From contig MTMD02000011.1 in NCBI GenBank assembly GCA_002010065.2, positions 1-64,000 on the forward strand: a stretch of 64,000 nucleotides of DNA. The letters run 5' to 3'. The position numbers were made by a program, and so were the translations under genes. This document shows, in pieces, positions 42,896-50,677 of the stretch (positions are counted from its first letter, which is position 1; each line of letters opens with the position of its first letter). This DNA comes from Candidatus Pyrohabitans jungbluthii. Its GTDB lineage: Archaea > Hydrothermarchaeota > Hydrothermarchaeia > Hydrothermarchaeales > BMS3B. A model generated the notes under the pieces. That model was given only the letters and a program-made list of their open reading frames with translations, made no database searches and was not told the DNA's origin.

Positions 42896-44245
42896 ATGAG
42901 CGCTGTGGAGGAGCTAAGGAGTGGAGCGCTGACTGCAGAGGAGAACGTGGCGCGCTACTTAGAGGCGATTGAGGCTAGAGATAGGGAGATAAACGCCTTC
43001 ATCGAGGTTAATCTGCGCGCAATTGAAGATGCCCAGGCGGTGGATAAAAAGATAGAGCGCGGTACCGCCGGGAAGCTCGCTGGCTTAGCTATAGCTGTGA
43101 AGTCCAACATCAATGTCCGTGGGCTTCGCGCCACCTGCGCTTCGAAAACCCTGGAGAACTACGTCTCGCCCTACGATGCTACGGTGATAGAGCGCATACG
43201 CCGCGAGGATGGGGTTATCATAGGCATGACCAACATGGATGAGTTCGCGTGCGGTAGCAGTGGCGAGACCTCATACTTTGGGCCAACGCAGAATCCTGCC
43301 GCAATGGGGAGAATACCGGGTGGCTCCTCCTCGGGAAGCGCCGCCGCAATAGCCGCGAACTTCGCAGACGTTGCTCTTGGAAGCGACACTGGGGGGAGTA
43401 TCCGCAATCCGGCATCGCATTGCGGAGTTGTGGGAATAAAGCCCACATATGGCTTGGTGCCCCGCTATGGCTTGATAGACTTGGCCATGAGCCTCGACCA
43501 GATAGGTCCCCTCGCCAAGGATGTTTACTCTGCAGCCCTTCTCCTTGAGGTGATCGCGGGATATAATCCAAAAGAGGCGACGACGCTGCGCGTTGAGAGT
43601 GTGGACTACACCTCAAAGCTAAACGCCGACCTCTCGGGCTACACCATAGGCTTCGCAAGGGAGTTCGAGGAGTACACCTCCCCTGAGATAATCCGCGAGG
43701 TTAAGCACGCGCTGGCAAAGCTCGAGGCGCAGGGTGCCAGCGTGGTGGAGGTGGAGCTTCCAAACCTTGCAAAAGCCCTGCCCACCTACTATCTGACGGT
43801 CTTCGTGGAGTTCTTCTCAGCAACTCGCCGCTATGATGGTCGCCGCTACGGTTACCGCATTGAAGAGGTGTGCGGCGAGGAGGTGCTGCGCAGGATAATG
43901 CTGGGGCGCTATATAAGCCAGAAGGAGTACTCTGGCAAATACTACAAGAAAGCCCTCCAGTTCCGCTCGCTTATCAAGAAGGAGTTGCTCGAGGCTTTGA
44001 GCGGCGTCGATTTAATCGCAGGTCCGACGACGCCCAAGCTTCCCCACAGGCTGGGAGAAGAGATTGATCCCCTGGCTATGTACGCCTACGATTTGCTCAC
44101 AGTGCCTGCGAACTTAGCCGGGATACCCGCAGGCGTCATAAAATCCGGCGAGGTAAAAGGCATACCCGTGGGTTTGCAGCTCCAGGCAAAGCCGCTGGAT
44201 GAGCAGAAGATACTCAATGCCATGTACGCGCTTGAGGGTGGCTGA
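42896..44245 (+). CDS. gatA: Asp/Glu-tRNA amidotransferase subunit GatA
   Basis: A 449-residue amidase-signature glutaminase that supplies ammonia to GatB. The catalytic Ser-cisSer-Lys triad is supported by AVKSNINVRGLRATCASK and the serine-rich GGSSSGSAAAIAA and GSDTGGSIRNPASHCG motifs. It starts six bases after gatC and ends three bases before gatB. Confidence 0.95.
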   Translation: MSAVEELRSGALTAEENVARYLEAIEARDREINAFIEVNLRAIEDAQAVDKKIERGTAGKLAGLAIAVKSNINVRGLRATCASKTLENYVSPYDATVIERIRREDGVIIGMTNMDEFACGSSGETSYFGPTQNPAAMGRIPGGSSSGSAAAIAANFADVALGSDTGGSIRNPASHCGVVGIKPTYGLVPRYGLIDLAMSLDQIGPLAKDVYSAALLLEVIAGYNPKEATTLRVESVDYTSKLNADLSGYTIGFAREFEEYTSPEIIREVKHALAKLEAQGASVVEVELPNLAKALPTYYLTVFVEFFSATRRYDGRRYGYRIEEVCGEEVLRRIMLGRYISQKEYSGKYYKKALQFRSLIKKELLEALSGVDLIAGPTTPKLPHRLGEEIDPLAMYAYDLLTVPANLAGIPAGVIKSGEVKGIPVGLQLQAKPLDEQKILNAMYALEGG

Positions 44246-44248
44246 ACT

Positions 44249-45619
44249 ATGAAGGTAACCATCGGCTTCGAGATTCACGAGCAGCTGGCAACGAAGACAA
44301 AGCTATTCTGTAGGTCGCCCACGAATTACCGCGACGCACCGCCCAACACCAACATCTGTGAGGTATGCACAGGCATGCCCGGGGCAAAGCCGATGCCGGT
44401 AAACCAGGAGGCGGTGGATGCGGTAATTGCGATAGCTCTCATGCTCAACTGCGAAATCGTAAAGGAGCCCATCTACATCCTGCGAAAGCACTATGATTAC
44501 CCTGACCTGCCCAGCGGCTACCAGCGCACCTCCATGCCCATTGGCAAAAATGGCGAGCTCGCCGGCGTAAGAATATGGGAGGTGCACCTTGAGGAAGATC
44601 CGGGTAAATACGACCCCACCACTGGCAAGGTGGACTACAACCGTTCCGGCGTGCCCCTGGTGGAGATAGTAACCGCCCCCGATATGCACTCACCGGAGGA
44701 GGCGAGGGAGTTTTTGAAAGAACTCGTGAAGGTGCTGCGCTACACTCAAAGAGTGCGTGAGGAAGGCGGAACAATGCGCGTTGACACCAACGTGAGCATC
44801 GAGGGCGGAGCACGCGTGGAGATAAAGAACATAAACAGCATCCGCGGTGCCTACCGCGCGCTGAAGTTTGAGATTACCCGCCAGAAGAATTTGATGAAGC
44901 GGGGTAAGGTGGTGAAGCGCGAGACCCGCGCCTATCTCGAGGCGCAGATGATAACCAAAGGGATGCGAACAAAGGAAGAGGCTGAGGATTACCGCTACAT
45001 TCCAGACCCGGACATTCCACCCCTGCTCATCACCGAGGAGAAAATCGCAGAAATAAGGGCTACCCTACCCGAGGCTCCCCACCTCAAGGAAAAGCGCTTT
45101 ATAAAGCAGTACGGCATCAAAAGCGATGACGCCAAGATAATAGCTAGCGAGCTTGAGCTGGCGAACGCCTTTGAGGAGGTTGCCAAGGTAATCCCACCGC
45201 AGCTTGCTGCGACGTGGATACGCGACGAGGTGAAACGCGTACTCGAGTACAACGGCATTACCTTTAAGGAGAGCGGGATAACGCCTGCTCACTTAATAGA
45301 GCTGCTCCAGCTTGTGCTCAATGACGAGATTACTCTTAAGACAGCGAAGAAGGTGATGGAACTCCTGCCCGAGAAGCGCACCTCGCCGAAGAAGATTATC
45401 GAGGAGCTTGGTCTTAAGAAGCTCCGCGAGGACAGCGCCGTCGCCAAAGCTTGCGAGGAGGCAATAGCTGAGAACCCCAAGGCAGTGGAGGACTACCTCT
45501 CGGGCAAAAAGGAAGCCCTGAACTTCCTTGTGGGGCAGGTGATGCGCAAGACTCGAGGCAGGGCAGACCCTGCCAAGGTTCTGGAGATGCTGAGGGAGAG
45601 GGTGGAAGGGAGGGAGTGA
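44249..45619 (+). CDS. gatB: Asp/Glu-tRNA amidotransferase subunit GatB
   Basis: A 456-residue kinase/transamidase that activates misacylated tRNA. The N-terminus has IGFEIHEQLATKTKLFCRSP; the cradle domain has YDYPDLPSGYQRTSMPI and RSGVPLVEIVTAPDM. The C-terminal YqeY-like tail (about 400-456) binds tRNA. Confidence 0.95.
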   Translation: MKVTIGFEIHEQLATKTKLFCRSPTNYRDAPPNTNICEVCTGMPGAKPMPVNQEAVDAVIAIALMLNCEIVKEPIYILRKHYDYPDLPSGYQRTSMPIGKNGELAGVRIWEVHLEEDPGKYDPTTGKVDYNRSGVPLVEIVTAPDMHSPEEAREFLKELVKVLRYTQRVREEGGTMRVDTNVSIEGGARVEIKNINSIRGAYRALKFEITRQKNLMKRGKVVKRETRAYLEAQMITKGMRTKEEAEDYRYIPDPDIPPLLITEEKIAEIRATLPEAPHLKEKRFIKQYGIKSDDAKIIASELELANAFEEVAKVIPPQLAATWIRDEVKRVLEYNGITFKESGITPAHLIELLQLVLNDEITLKTAKKVMELLPEKRTSPKKIIEELGLKKLREDSAVAKACEEAIAENPKAVEDYLSGKKEALNFLVGQVMRKTRGRADPAKVLEMLRERVEGRE

Positions 45620-45759
45620 AGCAAACTTTTGACAACTTCATGGAACTACCCTTTTTCCTTGAAGAGTTATTCGGAAGGAAAGTCGATTTAATCACCACCA
45701 AGGGGCCGGGGATTATAAAGATTAAAATTTTAATGTTGATGAAAGTAGAACCTCATTAA
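45616..45759 (+). pseudogene. Remnant of an MNT-type nucleotidyltransferase antitoxin
   Basis: A frame overlapping the gatB stop reads FDNFMELPFFLEELFGRKVD, then LITTKG, before drifting into AT-rich sequence and a stop after 47 codons. The F..FMEL..FLEELFGRKVDL pattern is the C-terminal half of minimal nucleotidyltransferases of MNT/HEPN toxin-antitoxin pairs. The N-terminal GSFARGE-type catalytic motif is missing, so it is a fragment. A formal GTG start at 45616 exists. Confidence 0.6.
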
Positions 45760-45916
45760 GGTAGAAATTTTTATTAATTATAGAAAAAATTTTGAATAAT
45801 CCAGATGATGAAGAATACAAGAGAAATATAAGAAAAAAGATTTTAAGTTGTGTAGGAGACTTTAATCCTGATTAATGCTCCTTTCACGACTTATGGAAAT
45901 AGCTTTTTCTACATAA
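45760..45916 (+). other. AT-rich stretch with a second small degenerate frame
   Basis: Much more AT-rich than the genes on both sides. One frame, without a start, reads ILNNPDDEEYKRNIRKKILS and ends in TAA about 25 bases before thiC. It is not recognised; it may belong to the same decayed insertion as the MNT fragment. Confidence 0.3.
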
Positions 45917-47191
45917 CTATTTCCCACCCAGAAACTCCTGCGTCAGCTTCATCGCGCAGAAGCTGCCGCACATTGTGCACGCGTCGCTTTTCTTGGGCAG
46001 TCTTCGCCTGCGGTACTCCATCGCTCGCTCAGGGTCCAGGCAAAGCTTGAACTGCTTCTCCCAGTTGAGCTCAACCCTCGCCTTGGACATCTCTTCGTCT
46101 ATCTCTCTGCCTCTTCCCCTCGCCAGGTCCGCTGCGTGGGCTGCGATTTTGCTCGCCACAACGCCAACGCGCACATCCTCGACGCTGGGCAAAGCGAGGT
46201 GCTCCGCGGGCGTAACGTAGCACAGGAAGTCTGCGCCCGCGTAGGCGGCGATTGCCCCGCCTATCGCCGCTGCTATATGATCGTAACCGGCGGCGATGTC
46301 GGTAACCAGGGGGCCGAGCACATAGAAGGGTGCGCCGTCGCAGAGGCGCTTCTCCAGCAAGACGTTTGCCTCAATCTGGTTCAGAGGCACATGCCCTGGC
46401 CCTTCAACCATGCACTGCACTCCCGCTTCTCGGCAGCGCTTAACCAGCCTGCCCAGAATCATTAGCTCGCGGAGCTGCGCCTCGTCGGTAGCGTCGGCTG
46501 TGCTACCCGGGCGCAGGGCATCGCCAAGGCTTAGGGTAACGTCGTGCTCCCTGGCTATCTCCAGCAGGTAGTCGAAGTTCTCATACAGGGGGTTCTCCCT
46601 TTCGTTGTGCTTCATCCACGCTGCCAGAAAGCTTCCGCCCCTGCTCACTATCCCAGTTACGCGGGGGCTCTTCTCGAGCGCATCCAGAGCTTCTCGCGTA
46701 ATTCCGGCGTGCACCGTCATGAAGTCCACGCCTTCTCTCGCCTGAGCCTCTATAACTGAGAAGAGCTCATCCTCGCTCATATCTACGACGCTACCTCGCT
46801 TCGCCGCGAGCACGCCAGCCTCGTAAATAGGCACAGTGCCCAGAGGTACAGGAATCTTGAGAATCTCCCTCCTTATCTTCTTCAAATCCCCGCCGGTGCT
46901 CAGGTCCATAAGCGTGTCCGCGCCATATTTCACCGCCACTCTAGCCTTTTCCAGCTCCTCTTCTATGCTAACATGCTCCGGTGAGGTACCGATGTTGGCA
47001 TTCACCTTCACCCTAAGCCCTTCGCCTATTCCAACTGGCGCAAATTCTCTCCCTGAGCTGTTCTTGGGTATAACCACCCTTCCCTTCGCCAACCTTCGGA
47101 GCAGAACCTTCTCGTCTATTCCCTCTGCTCTGCTCACCTGGCGTATTTCCTCGCTGACAACGCCTCGCCTTGCCTCAAGCATTAAAGTCAT
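45917..47191 (-). CDS. thiC: Phosphomethylpyrimidine synthase ThiC
   Basis: A 424-residue non-canonical radical SAM enzyme turning aminoimidazole ribotide into HMP-P for thiamine. The C-terminal cluster motif is CTMCGSFCAMK (C-x2-C-x4-C). NANIGTSPEH near the N-terminus and MVEGPGHVPLNQI are family hallmarks. The leader shows a TATA-like CCTTTATAAATG on the minus strand and no evident THI-box. Confidence 0.95.
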   Translation of the reverse strand: MTLMLEARRGVVSEEIRQVSRAEGIDEKVLLRRLAKGRVVIPKNSSGREFAPVGIGEGLRVKVNANIGTSPEHVSIEEELEKARVAVKYGADTLMDLSTGGDLKKIRREILKIPVPLGTVPIYEAGVLAAKRGSVVDMSEDELFSVIEAQAREGVDFMTVHAGITREALDALEKSPRVTGIVSRGGSFLAAWMKHNERENPLYENFDYLLEIAREHDVTLSLGDALRPGSTADATDEAQLRELMILGRLVKRCREAGVQCMVEGPGHVPLNQIEANVLLEKRLCDGAPFYVLGPLVTDIAAGYDHIAAAIGGAIAAYAGADFLCYVTPAEHLALPSVEDVRVGVVASKIAAHAADLARGRGREIDEEMSKARVELNWEKQFKLCLDPERAMEYRRRRLPKKSDACTMCGSFCAMKLTQEFLGGK

Positions 47192-47238
47192 GTGTTCCTA
47201 CTCCAATTATAACATTTATAAAGGGTTGTGAGACATAG

Positions 47239-48093
47239 CTAATACTCCTTCAGTATCCTGTAAATTACAGAAAAGTCAAGGCTGTCCATATTTTTTGGGA
47301 ACGTCATGGCAAAAAGCTCTTTGGCAATGCTTCCCATAAATAAGGGTCTTTTTAAGGTTCTTGCCAAATCCTGCAGGTAGTGAAGGTCCTTGTAAATTAG
47401 CGCAGAGGAGAAATGCGTCGTAAAATCCTCCTTGAGCAGTTTTTCTTTCTTGGCATTTAAAACCATGGAATTTCCTGCGCCTGCGGAAAGAATCTCCAGC
47501 ACCTTCTCCTTGCTTAGCCCAACGGCCTCGCCGAAGGCGAGAGCTTCTGCAATGGTTGCCATGAATGAGCCGAGGGCAAGGTTATTAATAAGCTTCATCT
47601 TCGTTGCCAGGGTTGGCTCGCCCAGGTAGAAGATGTTCTCGCCTATCTTTTCAATATATGGCAGAGCTCTTTCGTACGCTTGTTTCTCACCGCTAACCAG
47701 AACCGTAAGCTTCCCCAGGGATGCAGGTATAACACTCCCGAGCACAGGAGCCTCAAGATAATAGGCGCCATGCTCTTTAAACACCTCGTGGAAGTATGTC
47801 ACCGCCTCAAAGTGGTTTGTTGTGGTATCAATTATAACTTTTCCTTCACACTCGCCCTCCAGAAGCCCGTCCTTGCTTGTGGCGACTGATTTAACAGCAT
47901 CGCTATCAAAGAGGCACAGAAAGACAAAGTCAACCTCAGATAAGAGCGAAGCCGGGCTTTCTGCTATCTCAACCCCCAGCTCCTGAGCTTTCTCCCTGGT
48001 TCTGTTCCAGACAACCAGCTCCACGCCCTGAGAAATCAGCCTCTTTGCCATCGCCTTGCCGAGGTTACCAAGACCGATAAATCCTGCCTTCAT
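47239..48093 (-). CDS. NAD(P)-dependent beta-hydroxyacid dehydrogenase family protein
   Basis: A 284-residue enzyme of the 3-hydroxyisobutyrate dehydrogenase/glyoxylate-succinic semialdehyde reductase family. The Rossmann motif GFIGLGNLGKAMAKRL is at the N-terminus, the substrate motif is EAPVLGSVIPASLGKLTVLVSG (read in parts), and the catalytic lysine is in KMKLINNLALGSF. The ATG six codons inside the longest frame follows GGAGG. The substrate cannot be read from sequence. Confidence 0.85.
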   Translation of the reverse strand: MKAGFIGLGNLGKAMAKRLISQGVELVVWNRTREKAQELGVEIAESPASLLSEVDFVFLCLFDSDAVKSVATSKDGLLEGECEGKVIIDTTTNHFEAVTYFHEVFKEHGAYYLEAPVLGSVIPASLGKLTVLVSGEKQAYERALPYIEKIGENIFYLGEPTLATKMKLINNLALGSFMATIAEALAFGEAVGLSKEKVLEILSAGAGNSMVLNAKKEKLLKEDFTTHFSSALIYKDLHYLQDLARTLKRPLFMGSIAKELFAMTFPKNMDSLDFSVIYRILKEY

Positions 48094-48154
48094 GTCAGCG
48101 CCTCCTGTCACCTATATCCAAGCGGTAACGTAATAATTTCTGATTGCTTCCTTA

Positions 48155-48300
48155 CTGGTACGGAAGGGGTAATAGGGGCGGGGAAGGCGCCCCTATATAG
48201 CTGAGAATCATGAGGTTCCTGGAGGGAATGGGAACCCGGTGGAGGTTCCCGTTATAGGTGAGGATGGGGTAATAGGGGCGGGCGTGGCGCCCCTATCTGC
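48155..48300. repeat. Intergenic cluster of palindromic repeats (right copy)
   Basis: Two units, GGTACGGAAGGGGTAATAGGGG and GGTGAGGATGGGGTAATAGGGG, begin 100 bases apart. Each is followed by a palindrome (AGGGGCG...CGCCCCT). Between them is a different palindrome, GGGAACCCGGTGGAGGTTCCC. On the opposite strand these match the cluster at 21757-21945, with one 19-base palindrome identical. It lies between divergent genes. Confidence 0.75.
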
Positions 48301-48337
48301 AAAAAGGTTATATTTTCAGCAGTGCTAAAGCGTGAGC

Positions 48338-49270
48338 ATGACCCTGACCACGGTTATACTCAACGACCCTGAGCTGGGCAGACTTCTGGGTAAGCGGGGC
48401 ACCGCCAGCGACATAACCCTGTACAACCGCAAGATGGGCGAGGAGATTTTCATTTTCGTGGAGCCTAATCAGGAGAAGCTCGGAGCAATGCTTCAGGCTA
48501 TAGCAATGGCCGACGCGGCAATAGTGCGAATAGATGCTCTCACCCCAGAGATTGGTGAGATGCTCCTTGCTCTGGATATGCTCGGAAAGAGGCAAGGCTT
48601 AGTTATCCTTGAGGGCTTGGTAAGGGAGCAGGTGCTTCCTGTGCTCAAGGGCACAGTGACTGAGGGCTATGCAGTAGTCGAGAGAGACTTCAACGCGATA
48701 ATCTCTAAGCTCAGAGGCTTTTCCCATGAAAGCAAGCCACCTACCCACGTGGAGGTGGACCACGCCTTCACAGTGAAGAGCGTTGGTACTGTGGTTCTGG
48801 GCTGTGTAAAGGGTGATAGGATAGAAAAACATGCAAAGCTCACCCTTTTGCCTCAGGGCAAAGAGGTGCTCGTCAAGTCGATTCAGATTCAGGATGAGAA
48901 TGTAGCCTACGCGGAGGCAGGCGACCGTGTGGGGCTTGCGCTTAAAGGGGTGAGCAGTGATGAGATTGAGAGGGGGAGTGTGCTAACACCTGAGCCTGAA
49001 AGCTTCAGCGTGACAAGGGAAGTGGAGCTGGACTTTGTCATGTGTCCCTACTTCAAGGGCGAGCTGAAAGCTGGCATAAAATGCATGCTCAGCGCGGGGC
49101 TGAGCTACAGGGCTGCGGTAATAAAAGATATATATGAAGCGGGTGACAATAAACTTAGGTTAGTGGTGGAAACTGAGAAGCCTGTTGTGTTAACACCAGG
49201 CGATACCGTTGTGATTGCCCGCCCAGAGGTTCGTGGACTGAGGCTTGCTGGCAGTGGAAGCGTGATTTAA
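48338..49270 (+). CDS. EF-Tu/SelB-like pseudo-GTPase
   Basis: A 310-residue protein. Residues 1-125 resemble a cut-down G domain without a GxxxxGK(S/T) P-loop. From about 135 it follows elongation-factor domain II (HAFTVKSVGTVVLGCVKGD, then YAEAGDRVGLALKGVSSDEIERG read in parts) and domain III. It is unlikely to hydrolyse GTP. Related proteins occur in methanogens and similar archaea, where their role is unclear. A TATA-like TTATATTTT (48308-48316) suggests a leaderless transcript; GTG at 48332 is an alternative start. Confidence 0.75.
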   Translation: MTLTTVILNDPELGRLLGKRGTASDITLYNRKMGEEIFIFVEPNQEKLGAMLQAIAMADAAIVRIDALTPEIGEMLLALDMLGKRQGLVILEGLVREQVLPVLKGTVTEGYAVVERDFNAIISKLRGFSHESKPPTHVEVDHAFTVKSVGTVVLGCVKGDRIEKHAKLTLLPQGKEVLVKSIQIQDENVAYAEAGDRVGLALKGVSSDEIERGSVLTPEPESFSVTREVELDFVMCPYFKGELKAGIKCMLSAGLSYRAAVIKDIYEAGDNKLRLVVETEKPVVLTPGDTVVIARPEVRGLRLAGSGSVI

Positions 49271-49281
49271 GAGGTGCTCTT

Positions 49282-49989
49282 ATGGAGGTGGTCAAGACTG
49301 GGATTCCGGGGTTGGATAATCTGTTCGCGATTGGAGGGTTCCCAAAGGGGAACACCATCCTACTTATAGGTGGCCCCGGAAGTGGGAAGTCCATATTCGG
49401 GATGCAATACCTGTATTCTGGAATAACAGAATACGACGAGCCCGGGATATTCATAACCTTTGAAGAGACCCCGGAGAAGATAAGGAGGAACATGCTCTCT
49501 TTTGGCTGGAACCTTGAGGAGCTAGAAAATCAGGACAAGCTCATAATAATGGATGCGGTAACTTACAGGATCTCAGGCGAAGCGGATGAAGAAACGCTCC
49601 GCTCGGGCTTGGATGTGGACAACCTAATCGCCAATCTCGATGACGCTATCTCTGCGATAAGCGCTGAGCGTGTGGTCATAGACTCGCTTTCTGTAATGGG
49701 TCTCTACGCCCATGACGAGTTTGAGAAGCGCACGAAGTTGCTACGCCTCTCCAACCTGCTGAGCATGCGCAATGTCACAAGCCTAGTGATCACAGAGGCA
49801 AGGAGTGCGGATATAGGCATAAAGGAGTTTCCCATCGAAACCTTCATGTTCGACGGAGTAATAAGCCTTCGCCTTGACACAGAAACCCAGGAGAGGAAGA
49901 TTTCAATAAGAAAGATGCGCGGTACAAAGCATGTGATTGGCTCCTTCAAGTTCTCGATAACCGACTACGGAATAGAACTTTCCCCCTAA
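49282..49989 (+). CDS. Single-domain KaiC-like RecA-family ATPase
   Basis: A 235-residue KaiC-type ATPase of a kind common in archaea. Walker A is GGPGSGKS (30-37), the FITFEETPEKIRRNM segment carries the catalytic glutamates, and Walker B is RVVIDSLSV. Some relatives regulate taxis, gas vesicles or circadian processes; the job here is unknown. It follows the pseudo-GTPase by 11 bases and precedes the ACT protein. Confidence 0.85.
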   Translation: MEVVKTGIPGLDNLFAIGGFPKGNTILLIGGPGSGKSIFGMQYLYSGITEYDEPGIFITFEETPEKIRRNMLSFGWNLEELENQDKLIIMDAVTYRISGEADEETLRSGLDVDNLIANLDDAISAISAERVVIDSLSVMGLYAHDEFEKRTKLLRLSNLLSMRNVTSLVITEARSADIGIKEFPIETFMFDGVISLRLDTETQERKISIRKMRGTKHVIGSFKFSITDYGIELSP

Positions 49990-49998
49990 GGTGTCTCT

Positions 49999-50661
49999 AT
50001 GGAAGAGAAAGAGATTATAGGCATAAGTGTGTTTGCGAACGACCGCAAGGGCCTGCTTCGCGATGTGAGCACGGTTATAGCTGAGCATGATGTGAACATA
50101 ACCTACATCCAGCAGTTCATGCAGGATGACGTGGTGCAGATATACTTTGAGCTTGATGGCGTGCGTGACTTAGATAAGCTTAAGGCAGACCTGCTCAGGG
50201 TTAACGATGTCATTGAGGTTGAGGTGCACAAGCCCTTCGAGGAGATCTACGGCAAGCGCGTTATAGTTATAGGAGGCGGCGCTCAGGTGGCGCAGGTGGT
50301 GCTCGGCGCTGTGAGCGAGGCAGACCGCCATAACCTTCGTGGCGAAAGGATAAGTGTTGATACAATTCCGCTGGTGGGTGAGGAGAAGATTGCCGAAGCC
50401 GTGCGCGCAGTTGGTCGCCTCCACCGTGCAGCCATACTGGTGCTAGCGGGCTCCCTTATGGGCGGCGAAGTCACAGAGGCGGTGCAGGAGCTTAAGGCAG
50501 ACTATGGCATACCCGTAATCTCCCTGAACATGGCAGGCTCTGTGCCCGAGGTGGCTGACCTGGTTGTTACTGACCCTGTACAGGCAGGGGTCATGGCTGT
50601 TATGGCAATAGCAAAAACAGCGAGCTTCGATCTGGAAAAAGTGAAGGGGAAGAGGTTTTAA
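49999..50661 (+). CDS. ACT-domain protein with DUF5612-like C-terminal domain
   Basis: A 220-residue protein: an N-terminal ACT domain (IGISVFANDRKGLLRDVSTVIAEHDVNITYIQ read in parts) and a C-terminal Rossmann-like half (GKRVIVIGGGAQVAQVVLGAVSEADRHN, read in parts; later LVLAGSLMGGEVTEAVQEL). This pairing is widespread in methanogens and related archaea; function unknown, ligand sensing by ACT is inferred. Confidence 0.75.
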   Translation: MEEKEIIGISVFANDRKGLLRDVSTVIAEHDVNITYIQQFMQDDVVQIYFELDGVRDLDKLKADLLRVNDVIEVEVHKPFEEIYGKRVIVIGGGAQVAQVVLGAVSEADRHNLRGERISVDTIPLVGEEKIAEAVRAVGRLHRAAILVLAGSLMGGEVTEAVQELKADYGIPVISLNMAGSVPEVADLVVTDPVQAGVMAVMAIAKTASFDLEKVKGKRF

Positions 50662-50677
50662 AGACAGAGTGAGGAGT

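Noticed and set aside
47192-47238. THI-box riboswitch before thiC
   Set aside because: The gap is too short and lacks the conserved CUGAGA and GACCUG segments.
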